Source of the DNA: Variovorax brevis
Lineage (GTDB): Bacteria > Pseudomonadota > Gammaproteobacteria > Burkholderiales > Burkholderiaceae_C
NCBI RefSeq assembly: GCF_030317105.1
Contig: NZ_JASZYG010000002.1
Location: forward strand, 186,001 to 250,000
DNA: 64,000 nucleotides
Direction: 5' to 3'
The translations under genes and the position numbers were made by a program. Every line of letters begins with the position of its first letter. The first letter of the stretch is position 1. The notes below the pieces were generated by a model. That model was not told the origin of the DNA. It did not search any database and worked only from the letters and a program-made list of their open reading frames with translations. Below are positions 28,316-37,863 of the stretch, in pieces.

Positions 28316-29053
28316 ATGAACACCATCGTTTCGACGCCTTCCGCAGCGGACGCCGATGCCGGCGTGCCCGCGTTCCAGCGCATCAAGGACCACGTGCTTC
28401 ACCAGATCCATACGGGGCAGTGGGTCGAGGGGCAGGCCATTCCGAGCGAGGCGATGCTGGCCAGGCAGTTCGGCGTGTCGCGCATGACGGTGAACCGCGC
28501 GCTGCGCGAGTTGAGCGACGACCAGACGCTGGTGCGCGTGCAGGGGTCGGGCACCTTCGTGGCGCAGCAGAAGTACCAGGCCACGCTGATCCAGTTGCGC
28601 AACATCGCCGAGGAGATCGCGGCGCGCGGCCACGTGCACCGGGGCGAACTTCAACGGCTGGAGCGCTGCAAGGCCGATCCCGCGCTGGCGCGCCAGTTCA
28701 ACCTGCCGGGGCATCCGGCGCTCTTCCATTCGGTGGTGATTCACTTCGAGAACAACGTGCCGATCCAGCTGGAAGACCGGTATGTCAACCCGGCCGTGGC
28801 GGCGGACTACATGGCGCAGGACTTCTCCAGCCAGACGCCCAATGCCTACCTGATGCGCGTGGCGCCCTTGCAGGGCGTGGAGTTCTCGATCGAGGCTTGC
28901 CTGCCGCCCGCCGAAGTGGCCGAGCAACTGCACATGGCGGCCATGGAGCCCTGCCTGGTGCTGCGGCGCAAGACGCTGTCTCAGGGTCAGGTCGCCACGG
29001 TGTCGGCGCTCTGGCATCCGGCTTCGCGCTACCAGTTCACCGGGAGTTTTTGA
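28316..29053 (+). CDS. hutC: GntR/HutC-family histidine utilisation repressor (paralogue 1)
   Basis: This 245-residue regulator has a GntR winged helix (about 18-85: IPSEAMLARQFGVSRMTVNR, then VRVQGSGTFVAQQKYQ) and a UTRA ligand domain (PIQLEDRYVNPAVAADYMAQ; LWHPASRYQFTGSF). The motif IQLEDRYVNP is characteristic of HutC, whose ligand is urocanate. It is divergent from the permease-hutU operon and probably represses it. A second HutC of the same length (30881-31618) occurs in the window. The ATG at 28316 has an AGGT-type site. It converges on hutH with hairpins between. Confidence 0.9.
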   Translation: MNTIVSTPSAADADAGVPAFQRIKDHVLHQIHTGQWVEGQAIPSEAMLARQFGVSRMTVNRALRELSDDQTLVRVQGSGTFVAQQKYQATLIQLRNIAEEIAARGHVHRGELQRLERCKADPALARQFNLPGHPALFHSVVIHFENNVPIQLEDRYVNPAVAADYMAQDFSSQTPNAYLMRVAPLQGVEFSIEACLPPAEVAEQLHMAAMEPCLVLRRKTLSQGQVATVSALWHPASRYQFTGSF

Positions 29054-29131
29054 GCCGGCGCGGCCGGGACTTGGCCGGCTCGCTTCTTGCGAAGTCTCAA
29101 GTCGGAGATGGCCGAGCCACGTCGACTTGAG
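29052..29131. terminator. two hairpins between convergent hutC and hutH
   Basis: Just after the hutC stop, GAGCCGG (29052-29058) pairs with CCGGCTC (29075-29081). A second stem, CTCAAGTCG (29096-29104) with CGACTTGAG (29123-29131), follows before hutH ends. No clear T-run is present, so these are terminator-like structures, possibly bidirectional, rather than proven terminators. Confidence 0.45.
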
Positions 29132-29146
29132 AGCGATGCGCTCCGC

Positions 29147-30682
29147 TCAGCCGGCGTGGCTGGGCAGGATGTCCAGCAGTGCGGCGGGCATCGCGGCTTC
29201 CAGGGCCCACAGGCGCATGGCTTCGATGTCGGGTGCGAGGTAGCGGTCGCGTTCGAGGTAGGCGACCTTCGTGCGGATGGTTGCGAATTCGGCTTCGACG
29301 AGCGCTGAGCTTTTCAGCCCGCGCTTGAGCTCGATGCCTTGCGCTGCAGCCATGGCTTCGATGCCAACGACCACCGCCGTGTTGTTCACCATGTCGCCCA
29401 GCCGGCGCGCCGCGTAGGTCGCCATCGACACGTGGTCTTCCTGATTGGCGGAAGTAGGCAAGCTGTCGACGCTGCCCGGATGCGCCATCGACTTGTTCTC
29501 CGAGGCGAGCGCCGCGGCCGTGACCTGCGCAATCATGAAGCCGGAGTTGAGGCCGCCCTCGTGCACGAGGAAAGGCGGCAGGCCCGACAAGCCCGTGTCG
29601 AGCATCAGCGCCAGGCGGCGCTCCGAAATGGCGCCGATCTCCGAGATGGCCAGCGCAATGATGTCGGCCGCGAAAGCCACCGGCTCCGCGTGGAAGTTGC
29701 CGCCCGAGATGACTTCGCCCGTGTCGGTGAAGACCAGCGGGTTGTCCGACGCGGCATTCGCCTCGATCACCAGCACGCGTGCCGCGTGCGTGAGGTTGTC
29801 CAGGCACGCGCCCATGACCTGCGGGATGCAGCGGATCGAATACGGGTCTTGCACGCGGCCGCAGTCGGGGTGCGAAGGCACGATCTCGCTGCCGTCGAGC
29901 AGGGTGCGCACGGCGCCGGCCACGGCGATTTGCCCGGGCTGGCCGCGCGCGGCGTGGATGCGTGCGTCGAAGGGCTTGATGGAACCCTGGATTGCTTCGA
30001 GCGACAGTGCGCCCGACATCAAGGCCGATGCAAAAACATTCTCCGCGCCGAAGAGGCCGGTGAGTGCGAGTGCGGTCGACACCTGCGTGCCGTTGAGCAG
30101 CGCCAGCCCTTCCTTCGGTCGCAGCACGAAGGGTTCGAGGCCGACGAGGCGCATCGCCTCGGCACCGCTCACCGTCTTGCCTTCGGCGGTGACGGCTTCG
30201 CCCTCACCAATCAGCACGCAGGCCATGTGCGCCAGCGGCGCGAGGTCGCCCGATGCGCCGACCGAACCCTTGCACGGAATGCTCGGCGTGATGCCGGCGT
30301 TGAACAGCGCCAGCAGCGCCTCGACCAAGGCAGGCCGCACGCCCGAATGCCCGCGCGCCAGGCTCACCGCCTTGGTCGCGAGCACGAGACGCACCACGGC
30401 TGAATCCAGCGGCGTGCCCGTGCCGACGCTGTGCGAGAGCACGAGGTTGCGTTGCAGTTCGGCCAGATGGTCGTTGCCGATGCGCGTGCTCGCGAGCTTG
30501 CCGAAGCCGGTGTTGATGCCGTAGACGACTTCGTCGTTGTCGACGATGTGCTGGACGGCGGCTTGGGCTGCGGTCATGCCAGGGAGGGTGGAAGGATCGA
30601 GCGCCAGCGTGACGCCGCCGGCGTGGATGCGGCGAAGGAGGGCGAGGTCGACTTTTCCGGGGGTGAGGGTGATGGTGGTCAT
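29147..30682 (-). CDS. hutH: histidine ammonia-lyase
   Basis: This 511-residue enzyme removes ammonia from histidine to give urocanate, the first step of the pathway. The autocatalytic MIO cofactor triad A143-S144-G145 is present in [15 protein letters not shown], and the HAL blocks [15 protein letters not shown] and [10 protein letters not shown] are intact. Start is the ATG at 30682. A HutC-like operator CTGTCTATACAG lies only 3 nt upstream, where a ribosome site would be expected, and no good Shine-Dalgarno is seen. It follows the ABC transporter and second hutC, apart from the hutU operon. Downstream it converges with hutC paralogue 1. Confidence 0.96.
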   Translation of the reverse strand: MTTITLTPGKVDLALLRRIHAGGVTLALDPSTLPGMTAAQAAVQHIVDNDEVVYGINTGFGKLASTRIGNDHLAELQRNLVLSHSVGTGTPLDSAVVRLVLATKAVSLARGHSGVRPALVEALLALFNAGITPSIPCKGSVGASGDLAPLAHMACVLIGEGEAVTAEGKTVSGAEAMRLVGLEPFVLRPKEGLALLNGTQVSTALALTGLFGAENVFASALMSGALSLEAIQGSIKPFDARIHAARGQPGQIAVAGAVRTLLDGSEIVPSHPDCGRVQDPYSIRCIPQVMGACLDNLTHAARVLVIEANAASDNPLVFTDTGEVISGGNFHAEPVAFAADIIALAISEIGAISERRLALMLDTGLSGLPPFLVHEGGLNSGFMIAQVTAAALASENKSMAHPGSVDSLPTSANQEDHVSMATYAARRLGDMVNNTAVVVGIEAMAAAQGIELKRGLKSSALVEAEFATIRTKVAYLERDRYLAPDIEAMRLWALEAAMPAALLDILPSHAG

Positions 30683-30685
30683 AGG

Positions 30686-30697
30686 CTGTCTATACAG
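30686..30697. promoter_or_regulatory. HutC-like operator next to the hutH start codon
   Basis: CTGTCTATACAG is a near-perfect 12-bp palindrome lying 3 nt before the hutH ATG. It matches the cores at 34622-34635 and 34691-34703. A repressor here could block transcription or cover the translation start region. Confidence 0.65.
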
Positions 30698-30734
30698 GTA
30701 GGGCGGCACGAAAGAACGCGGCGCGTGGTTTAGC

Positions 30735-30845
30735 TCCCTCCCCTTCCGGGGGAGGGTTGGGGTGGGGGCACGGGGCGGTTGTGAAGGTGCACGGTGTTCA
30801 ACGGCCGCATGCCCCCATCCCAACCTTCCCCCGGAGGGGGAAGGA
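30735..30845. repeat. paired REP-like palindromic units (copy 3)
   Basis: Units 30735-30772 (CCCTCCCCTTCCGGGGGAGGG then TTGGGGTGGGGGCA) and 30810-30845 are inverted copies of each other and variants of copies 1 and 2. They lie between the second hutC and hutH in the same transcription direction, 38 nt before the operator at hutH. Confidence 0.85.
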
Positions 30846-30880
30846 GAAAGAAAAAAGATCTGCGGGCTTTCGTCACTGCG

Positions 30881-31618
30881 TCACCCCGAAGTCGGATTGC
30901 CATCCGCACGAAACCGGCTGCCCAGCCGGTAGCGCGATGCAGGATGCAGGCAACGCACCAGCGTCACCGGCACCGTGCGCGTCCAGGTGCGGCGCGTGAG
31001 CAGAAGGCAGGGTTCGGCAGCCGGCATCGCGAGGCGCAGGGCCTGCTCGACCGTCGGCAACACAGCATCGACCAGATGCTCGATCTGGTCAAACGGCACG
31101 TGCCGCACGAGGTATTCGCTTGGCGGCGTCGTCGCGAGGTTCTGCTCCATGAAGTCGGGCACGACGCGCGGATTCACGTACCGGTCTTCCAGTTGCACCG
31201 GCACGCCGTCTTCCAGATGCAGGCACACGGTGTGGAACACCGACTCGCCGGCGCGCACGTCCAGCCACGCCGCCACGTCCGTTGACGCAGCGATGCGCTC
31301 CGACGTCACGAGTTGGTAGCCGTAGTCATGCCCCCGCGCGCGGATCTCGCTGGCGATGTTGGCGATCTGCAGCAGCGTCGATTGCGGCTTGTCTTCCGCG
31401 ACGAAACTGCCCACGCCGGCCACGCGCACGATGCGGCCCTGCTCCACCAGTTCGCGCAATGCACGGTTGGCCGTCATGCGCGAAATGCCGAACTGCGTCA
31501 CCAACTCGTTCTCCGAGGGCAGGCGATGGCCCGCGGGCCACGAGCCGTCCTGGATCTTGCGGGTGATGTGCTGCTTGACCTGTTCGTACAGGGCGAGCGC
31601 CGGCAAATCGCGTTTCAT
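30881..31618 (-). CDS. hutC2: GntR/HutC-family histidine utilisation repressor (paralogue 2)
   Basis: This 245-residue regulator has a winged helix (about 12-75: RLPSENELVTQFGISRMTAN, then GRIVRVAGVGSFVAEDKPQ) and a UTRA domain with PVQLEDRYVNPRVVPDFMEQ and CLHPASRYRLGSRF. The VQLEDRYVNP motif matches HutC. It starts at ATG 31618, directly after the ATPase stop; a TTG at 31624 is a weaker alternative. It sits inside the transporter-hutH operon, so it is probably autoregulated through the sites near 34.6-34.7 kb. Two full HutC proteins in one hut locus may share operators or respond to different ligands. Confidence 0.9.
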   Translation of the reverse strand: MKRDLPALALYEQVKQHITRKIQDGSWPAGHRLPSENELVTQFGISRMTANRALRELVEQGRIVRVAGVGSFVAEDKPQSTLLQIANIASEIRARGHDYGYQLVTSERIAASTDVAAWLDVRAGESVFHTVCLHLEDGVPVQLEDRYVNPRVVPDFMEQNLATTPPSEYLVRHVPFDQIEHLVDAVLPTVEQALRLAMPAAEPCLLLTRRTWTRTVPVTLVRCLHPASRYRLGSRFRADGNPTSG

Positions 31619-31620
31619 GG

Positions 31621-32406
31621 TCAATGCTCCGCCGCGGCCATCGATTCGGCGCGGATTTCCTCGGTCAGCCGCGCCTTGATTTCCATGAACTCCGGCGAGG
31701 TCTTGATGGTGTAGTGGCGCGGATGCGGAAAGTCCACCGCGATCTCGGTCTTGATGCGGCCCGGGCGCGCGCTGAAAACGGCCACGCGGTTGGCCATGAA
31801 GATGGCTTCGTCAATGTCGTGCGTGACGAAAAGCACTGTCTTCTGCGCTGACTCCCAGATGCCGAGCAGCAGTTCCTGCATCAGCACGCGGGTCTGGTTG
31901 TCGAGCGCGCCGAAGGGCTCGTCGAGCAGCAGCATCTTGGGGTCGTTGGCCAAGGCCCGTGCGATGGCGGTGCGTTGCTGCATGCCGCCCGACAACTGCT
32001 TGGGAAAGTGGTTCTCGAAACCACGCAAGCCCACCTTGGCAATGAAGAATTCGCTGCGCTCCTTCTGCTCAGCCTCGCTCATGCCGCGCTCGCGCAGGCC
32101 GAAGCGGATGTTCTGCGCGATGGTGAGCCAGGGGAACAGCGTGTAGCTCTGGAACACCACGCCGCGGTCCGCACCGGGGCCGTCGATGGGTTGGCCGTCG
32201 AGCAGCACCTGGCCGGTGGTCGGGAAGTCGAGGCCGGCGACGATGCGCAACAGCGTGGACTTGCCGCAGCCCGAGGGGCCGAGGATGGTGACGAAGTCGT
32301 TTTCCTTGACTTCGAAGTCGATGGGAAGAAGCGCCTGCGTGCGCTGGCCCTTGGTGCCTTCGAAGACGCGGGAGACGCCCTGGATGGAGAGTTGGTTGAT
32401 GCTCAT
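31621..32406 (-). CDS. ABC transporter ATP-binding protein (NitT/TauT family), hut-linked
   Basis: This 261-residue ATPase has Walker [10 protein letters not shown] (about 43-51), ABC signature [16 protein letters not shown], Walker [13 protein letters not shown] and the switch histidine in [13 protein letters not shown]. It is of the SsuB/TauB type. The ATG at 32406 is used. It is encoded between its permease and hutC2, and a nested palindromic repeat separates it from the permease. Placement inside a run that begins with HutC-like operators and ends in hutH suggests import of histidine or a histidine-derived compound, which is not the usual cargo of this family. Confidence 0.9.
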   Translation of the reverse strand: MSINQLSIQGVSRVFEGTKGQRTQALLPIDFEVKENDFVTILGPSGCGKSTLLRIVAGLDFPTTGQVLLDGQPIDGPGADRGVVFQSYTLFPWLTIAQNIRFGLRERGMSEAEQKERSEFFIAKVGLRGFENHFPKQLSGGMQQRTAIARALANDPKMLLLDEPFGALDNQTRVLMQELLLGIWESAQKTVLFVTHDIDEAIFMANRVAVFSARPGRIKTEIAVDFPHPRHYTIKTSPEFMEIKARLTEEIRAESMAAAEH

Positions 32407-32423
32407 ACGACGCTTTCGTCTTG

Positions 32424-32611
32424 CTCCTTCCCCCTCCGGGGCTGAGAGCCGCGGCTCCAAGCCCGCCCGCGCGGGCTTGGACGGCTGGAAGGGCCTGCGC
32501 CTCTGGCGCTGGCACGTGGGGTTGGGATGGGGGCATGGGCGGTTAGTGCGGGCAGTGCGATTGCAAAGGCTGCGTGCCCCCACCCCAACCCTCCCCCGAG
32601 AGGGGAGGGAG
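32424..32611. repeat. paired REP-like units with a second repeat inside one unit (copy 4)
   Basis: The right unit (32574-32611) is a normal copy. The left unit begins at 32424 (CCTTCCCCCTCCGGGGC) but is split: about 80 nt containing AAGCCCGCCCGCGCGGGCTT and other short palindromes lie inside it before the end motif GTTGGGATGGGGGCATGGG (32521-32539). This looks like one repeat inserted into another. It lies between the ATPase and permease genes. Confidence 0.75.
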
Positions 32612-32626
32612 TAAATTCAAACGCGC

Positions 32627-33475
32627 TCATATCGTGCTCCATGCAAACAGGCGGCGGTTGAGCGCCTTGAACGCAAAGTCGGAGACGAGACCAATGACCC
32701 CGATCACGATGATCCCGAAGATGATCTGCCCCGTGTTCAGCAGCGCCTGGCTGTCCGTGATCATGTGCCCGATGCCCGAGGACGAGCCGATCAGCTCCGC
32801 CACGATCACATAGGTCCACGCCCAGCCCAGCACCAGCCGCAGCGTCTCCGCGATGCCCGGCGCGGCGCCCGGAATCAGCACGCGCTTGACGATGCCGCTG
32901 CTGTTGGCGCCCAGCGTGTACGCCGCCTCCACCAGGTCCTTGCGCGCACCGCCGACGATGACGGCCACCATCAGGATGATCTGGAACACCGAGCCGATGA
33001 AGATGACGAGCAGCTTCTGCGTCTCGCCGATGCCCGCCCACAAGATCAGCAGCGGAATGAAAGCCGACGCCGGCAGGTAGCGGCAGAACGAAACGAAGGG
33101 CTCGAAAAAAGCCTCCACCGGCTTCCACGCCCCCATCGCGATGCCCAGCGGCACCGCGATGATCGCGGCCAGCACGAAGCCGCCGAACACCCGCCACACC
33201 GTCATGCCGATGTCGTGGATGAAGTTGAACTCGGTGAAGAGCAGATAGCCCTCTTTCACCATCGTCACCGGGCTCGCGAGGAAGGTCGGCTTGACGAAGC
33301 CGCCCAGCGTGGCAACGGCCCACACGGCGACGAACAGCACGAAGAAGCCGATGCCGAGCACCCAGCGTGCGCGGCTGCTGACGGGCTCCAGAGGTGCCAC
33401 CGGCCGGCGGCGGCGTACGGCGATGGCGGGGGCGGACGCCTGAACGGGCGGCTTCATGGCAGTAGTGGTATTCAT
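32627..33475 (-). CDS. ABC transporter permease (NitT/TauT family), hut-linked
   Basis: This 282-residue membrane protein has about six hydrophobic helices and the coupling segment AAYTLGANSSGIVKRVLIPG of the SsuC/TauC family. It has a proline- and arginine-rich cytoplasmic N-terminus (to about residue 38) before the first helix. It follows the binding-protein gene after a 133-nt gap that holds a 95-bp palindrome, and is followed by a paired REP-like repeat before the ATPase. It forms the membrane part of the hut-linked importer. Confidence 0.9.
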   Translation of the reverse strand: MNTTTAMKPPVQASAPAIAVRRRRPVAPLEPVSSRARWVLGIGFFVLFVAVWAVATLGGFVKPTFLASPVTMVKEGYLLFTEFNFIHDIGMTVWRVFGGFVLAAIIAVPLGIAMGAWKPVEAFFEPFVSFCRYLPASAFIPLLILWAGIGETQKLLVIFIGSVFQIILMVAVIVGGARKDLVEAAYTLGANSSGIVKRVLIPGAAPGIAETLRLVLGWAWTYVIVAELIGSSSGIGHMITDSQALLNTGQIIFGIIVIGVIGLVSDFAFKALNRRLFAWSTI

Positions 33476-33498
33476 GGGCGTGGAGGAAGTCGTGAGGA

Positions 33499-33593
33499 TT
33501 TCGTAGCGAGGGCGCCGAGGTCGGGTCGAGGAGCGGAGCCGTACTCCAGTACGGTGAGCACCGCAGGCCCGAGATCGGCGGCCGCAGTAGAAA
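33499..33593. repeat. 95-bp imperfect palindrome
   Basis: The centre is CCGTACT-CC-AGTACGG (33539-33554) and the two flanks remain imperfectly complementary out to TTTC (33499) and GAAA (33593). The whole would fold as a long hairpin in the gap between the binding-protein and permease genes. It differs in sequence from the CCCTC-type repeats and I see no second copy in the window. Confidence 0.6.
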
Positions 33594-33608
33594 GACTCGC
33601 GGCTTTCC

Positions 33609-34568
33609 TTACTTGATGAATGAGGCGTCGTATGTCGCCGCGAGGTTGTCCGGTGCCTTGCGGATCACCCCTGCCTCCAGCAGGATCTTCTCGGCATCCT
33701 TCATGAAGGCCGTGAGTTCGCCCGCGAAGAACTTCTGGTTGGCCGCCTTGTCCTGCCAGCGCAGGTAGGCCGACGACTTGGCGAACTGCTCGCCGCTCTG
33801 CTTCACGGCCGAGCCCATGATTTCATTCGCCTTGGCCGGGTCGGCCTTGATCATGTCCAGCGCCTCGAAGTACGAATTGGTCAGCGCCTGCGCCGCCTTC
33901 GGGTTGGCCTTGAGCCAGGTCGGCGCGCAGCCCACCGTGTCCATCACCATCGGGTAGTCGAGCGTGGTCGCAAGGATCTTGCCCGCGTCCGGGTTGGCGC
34001 GCACGGTGGAAAGATAGGGCTCGTAGGTCATCGCCGCGTCGTTCTGGCCGGCGACGAAGGCGGTGGCGGCGGGTTGCGGTTCCAGCGAAACCAGCTTCAC
34101 GTCCTTGAGCGACATGCCGTTCTTGCTCAGCATCCAGGCCAGGCCGAAATACGGCGCGGTGCCGGGGGCGCTGACGCCGATCGCCTTGCCCTTCAGGTCG
34201 GCGAAGGTCTTGACGTCATTGCGCACGGCCAGACCGTCGGCGCCGTAGGACTTGTCCATCTGGAAGATCTGCACGATGGGCACGCCGTTGGCGTTCCAGG
34301 CGACGTGCGTTTCAACCGTGGTCGCGGCGCACTGGATGGCTTCCGACGCCAGGGCCAGGTGGCGGTCTTTTTGCGGAATCATCTTGAGTTCCACGTCCAG
34401 GCCGTTCTTCTTGAAGATGCCTGCCTTGTCGGCCAGCGTGAGGGGCGCAAAGCCCGTCCAGCCGGACATGCCGAGCGCAATCTTTGTCTCTTGCGCGTGC
34501 ACGGCGCCCGCGGCGCACAGGCCCGCGGCAAGAAGGGTGGCAACTTTGAAAAAAACCGTTTTGACCAT
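33609..34568 (-). CDS. ABC transporter substrate-binding protein (NitT/TauT family), hut-linked
   Basis: This 319-residue protein has a signal peptide (MVKTVFFKVATLLAAGLCAA, cleavage near AHA at 24-26) and the NitT/TauT binding-protein fold: ALGMSGWTGFAPLTLADKAG, AVRNDVKTFADLKGKAIGVS and AMTYEPYLSTV. The start at 34568 was chosen because it yields the signal peptide and has a GGAGAT site. It heads the operon SBP-permease-ATPase-hutC2-hutH, and two HutC-like operators lie 54-135 nt upstream. Histidine, urocanate or a related imidazole is the likely cargo by context only. Confidence 0.88.
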   Translation of the reverse strand: MVKTVFFKVATLLAAGLCAAGAVHAQETKIALGMSGWTGFAPLTLADKAGIFKKNGLDVELKMIPQKDRHLALASEAIQCAATTVETHVAWNANGVPIVQIFQMDKSYGADGLAVRNDVKTFADLKGKAIGVSAPGTAPYFGLAWMLSKNGMSLKDVKLVSLEPQPAATAFVAGQNDAAMTYEPYLSTVRANPDAGKILATTLDYPMVMDTVGCAPTWLKANPKAAQALTNSYFEALDMIKADPAKANEIMGSAVKQSGEQFAKSSAYLRWQDKAANQKFFAGELTAFMKDAEKILLEAGVIRKAPDNLAATYDASFIK

Positions 34569-34621
34569 GGAATCTCCTGGGTTCTGACTAGAAAGTGAGC
34601 GGATTGTGTCCGCTTGCCTCA

Positions 34622-34635
34622 ACTTGTCTATACAG
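34622..34635. promoter_or_regulatory. HutC-like operator 1 upstream of the hut-linked ABC operon
   Basis: ACTTGTCTATACAG matches the TGTCTATACA core shared with the sites at 30686 and 34691 and resembles the known enteric HutC site (CTTGTATAGACAAG). It lies 54 nt before the binding-protein start codon. Confidence 0.65.
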
Positions 34636-34690
34636 GGTAAGCCCTGTGTGCGCTTTCGGTGCGCCGCCATTAGGAAAGTGCACCATTATG

Positions 34691-34703
34691 CTGTCTATAC
34701 AAG
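34691..34703. promoter_or_regulatory. HutC-like operator 2 upstream of the hut-linked ABC operon
   Basis: CTGTCTATACAAG is the near mirror of operator 1, about 69 nt away. The two sites bracket the likely promoter, an arrangement that would allow looping or cooperative repression by HutC. Confidence 0.65.
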
Positions 34704-34853
34704 TTGCTGCCAAGCGGCCGTCGCTTCGTTGCAAACGGCATGCCAGGAGTCGAGATCTTTCCTTTCGATATGAAACTGTCTCGACGATCAAGGGTTTGGC
34801 TTCTCGCCGTCAAAAAGACATGGGCTGGGCGCCTTGGGCGAGATCACGCCGAC

Positions 34854-35070
34854 GGTGTACTCCCCTCCGCGAATGTCCCCCGCCGTCAGCCCGCGGCTGC
34901 CGGCTCCTCCTTGATTTCGCTGCGTGGAGCACACCGCCGGCCTGATCCGGACGCGCAGTGGTTGATCTACCCGCACAACGCGGCGTGTCCGGGGACGAGG
35001 GCATCGGGTGTTCCCCGCAGCGAAATCAAGGAGGAGCCGAAGGCGGGGGACATTCGCGGAGGGGAATACC
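34854..35070. repeat. long inverted repeat of unknown type
   Basis: The left arm (34854-34935) and right arm (35007-35070) are inverted copies over about 64 nt, sharing CCCCTCCGCGAATGTCCCCC and CTCCTTGATTTCGCTGCG; the left arm has about 17 extra nt (GTCAGCCCGCGGCTGCC). A 71-nt loop with weaker symmetry lies between. It sits in the 564-bp gene-free gap 34569-35132, whose other contents are the HutC-like operators. No credible gene is seen there. It may be a non-autonomous mobile element or a remnant. Confidence 0.75.
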
Positions 35071-35132
35071 CGGGGGCCTCGGCACGCGCCCCAACCTCCA
35101 TCTCGCGTTTGGGTCGAGGGTCTCCCCGGCGT

Positions 35133-36437
<1,305 letters not shown>

Positions 36438-37853
36438 TCAGATCTGCGCGATGCGCAGGAGGTTGGTGGTGCCGGAAGTGCCGAAGGGCATGCCGGCCGA
36501 AATGACGATGGTCTGTCCGGCCTCGCCGAAGCCTTCTTTCAGCGCGGTGCGGCTGGCCAGCTCGCTCATCTCCGGCACGTCGACGACTTCGTGGCACAGC
36601 ACCGCATGCACGCCCCAGGCAAGGGCCAGGCGCCGGGCCGTGGCCAGGCGCGGCGTCATGCCGATGATGGGCGCGCGTGGCCGTTCGCGCGCCATGCGCA
36701 GCGCCGAGTAGCCCGAGCTGGTGTAGGCCACGGTGGCGGCCGCATTGAGCAGGCCCGTGATGTCGCGCATCGCGCAGCCGATGGCATCGGCCGCGTGCGA
36801 CAAGGGCGCGGCACGCGAGGAGTCGATCGCGGTGCGGTAGTTCGCATCGCTCTCGGTGTGCGTAATGATGCTGCTCATCATCTTGACCGCCTCGACCGGG
36901 TAGCGGCCGCTGGCCGATTCGGCGGACAGCATCACCGCATCGGCGCCTTCGTAGATCGCGGTGGCGACGTCCGAGGCCTCGGCGCGCGTGGGCACCGGCG
37001 CGGCGACCATCGACTCCAGCATCTGCGTGGCGACGATGACCGGCTTGCCTGCACGTCGGCAGGCGCGAATGATCCGCTTCTGGATCGATGGCACCTGCTC
37101 TGCCGGCATCTCGACGCCGAGGTCGCCGCGGGCCACCATGACGGCATCCGTCTCGGCCACGATCGCATCGAGCGACGCAATGGCGGCCGGCTTCTCCAGC
37201 TTGGCCACGATGCCGGCACGGCCACCGACAAGATCGCGCACCTCGATGATGTCTTCGGCGCGCTGCACGAACGAGAGCGCCACCCAATCGATGCCGAGCG
37301 TCAGTCCGTAGGCCAGGTCTGTGCGGTCCTTCTCGGTCAGGGCCGACAATGGCAGCACCACGCCCGGCACGTTCACGCCCTTGCGCTCGGACAGGTTGCC
37401 GCCGTTCACCACGCGGGTGTCGGCAAAGTCCTTGCCGAATTTCTCGACGCGCAGGCGCAGCCGGCCATCGTCGAGCAGCAGGTCGGTGCCGGTTTCCAGT
37501 GCGGCAAAGATTTCCGGGTGAGGCAAGGCGACGCGCTCCACATTGCCGGGCGTCTTCGCGTCGAGATCGAGCCGGAAGGCCGCGCCTTCGACCAGCGTCA
37601 CCGGCCCTTGCGCAAAGGTGCCGATGCGCAGCTTGGGCCCTTGCAGGTCCAGCAGCACGCCGATGGGCCTGCCCCTCTCACGCTCGACCTCGCGGATCAG
37701 CTCGAGCCGGCGCTTGTGGTCTTCGTGCTTGCCGTGGCTGAAGTTCAGCCGGAACACGTCGGCGCCGGCGTCGAAGAGCGCCTGGATGGTCTGGTAGTCG
37801 TCGCTCGCCGGCCCGAGGGTCGCGACGATCTTGGCTTGCTTGCTTCTGCGCAT
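36438..37853 (-). CDS. ttuE: pyruvate kinase (TtuE-type)
   Basis: This 471-residue kinase converts phosphoenolpyruvate and ADP to pyruvate and ATP. Motifs are KIVATLGPASDDYQTIQAL and FRLNFSHGKHEDH at the N-terminus, the active-site signature IVAKLEKPAAIASLDAI and MVARGDLGVEMPAEQVP. The C-terminal domain ends in GMPFGTSGTTNLLRIAQI, typical of bacterial pyruvate kinases. It follows the glycerate kinase by 10 nt. In Agrobacterium tartrate clusters ttuE encodes such an enzyme beside ttuC and ttuD. It could double as a general pyruvate kinase. Confidence 0.92.
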   Translation of the reverse strand: MRRSKQAKIVATLGPASDDYQTIQALFDAGADVFRLNFSHGKHEDHKRRLELIREVERERGRPIGVLLDLQGPKLRIGTFAQGPVTLVEGAAFRLDLDAKTPGNVERVALPHPEIFAALETGTDLLLDDGRLRLRVEKFGKDFADTRVVNGGNLSERKGVNVPGVVLPLSALTEKDRTDLAYGLTLGIDWVALSFVQRAEDIIEVRDLVGGRAGIVAKLEKPAAIASLDAIVAETDAVMVARGDLGVEMPAEQVPSIQKRIIRACRRAGKPVIVATQMLESMVAAPVPTRAEASDVATAIYEGADAVMLSAESASGRYPVEAVKMMSSIITHTESDANYRTAIDSSRAAPLSHAADAIGCAMRDITGLLNAAATVAYTSSGYSALRMARERPRAPIIGMTPRLATARRLALAWGVHAVLCHEVVDVPEMSELASRTALKEGFGEAGQTIVISAGMPFGTSGTTNLLRIAQI

Positions 37854-37863
37854 GTCGGTTCTT

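Noticed and set aside
34569..35132. Several short open frames in the 564-bp gap.
   Set aside because: They run through the long inverted repeat on both strands and code similar arginine-rich peptides from each arm, which reflects the repeat, not genes.
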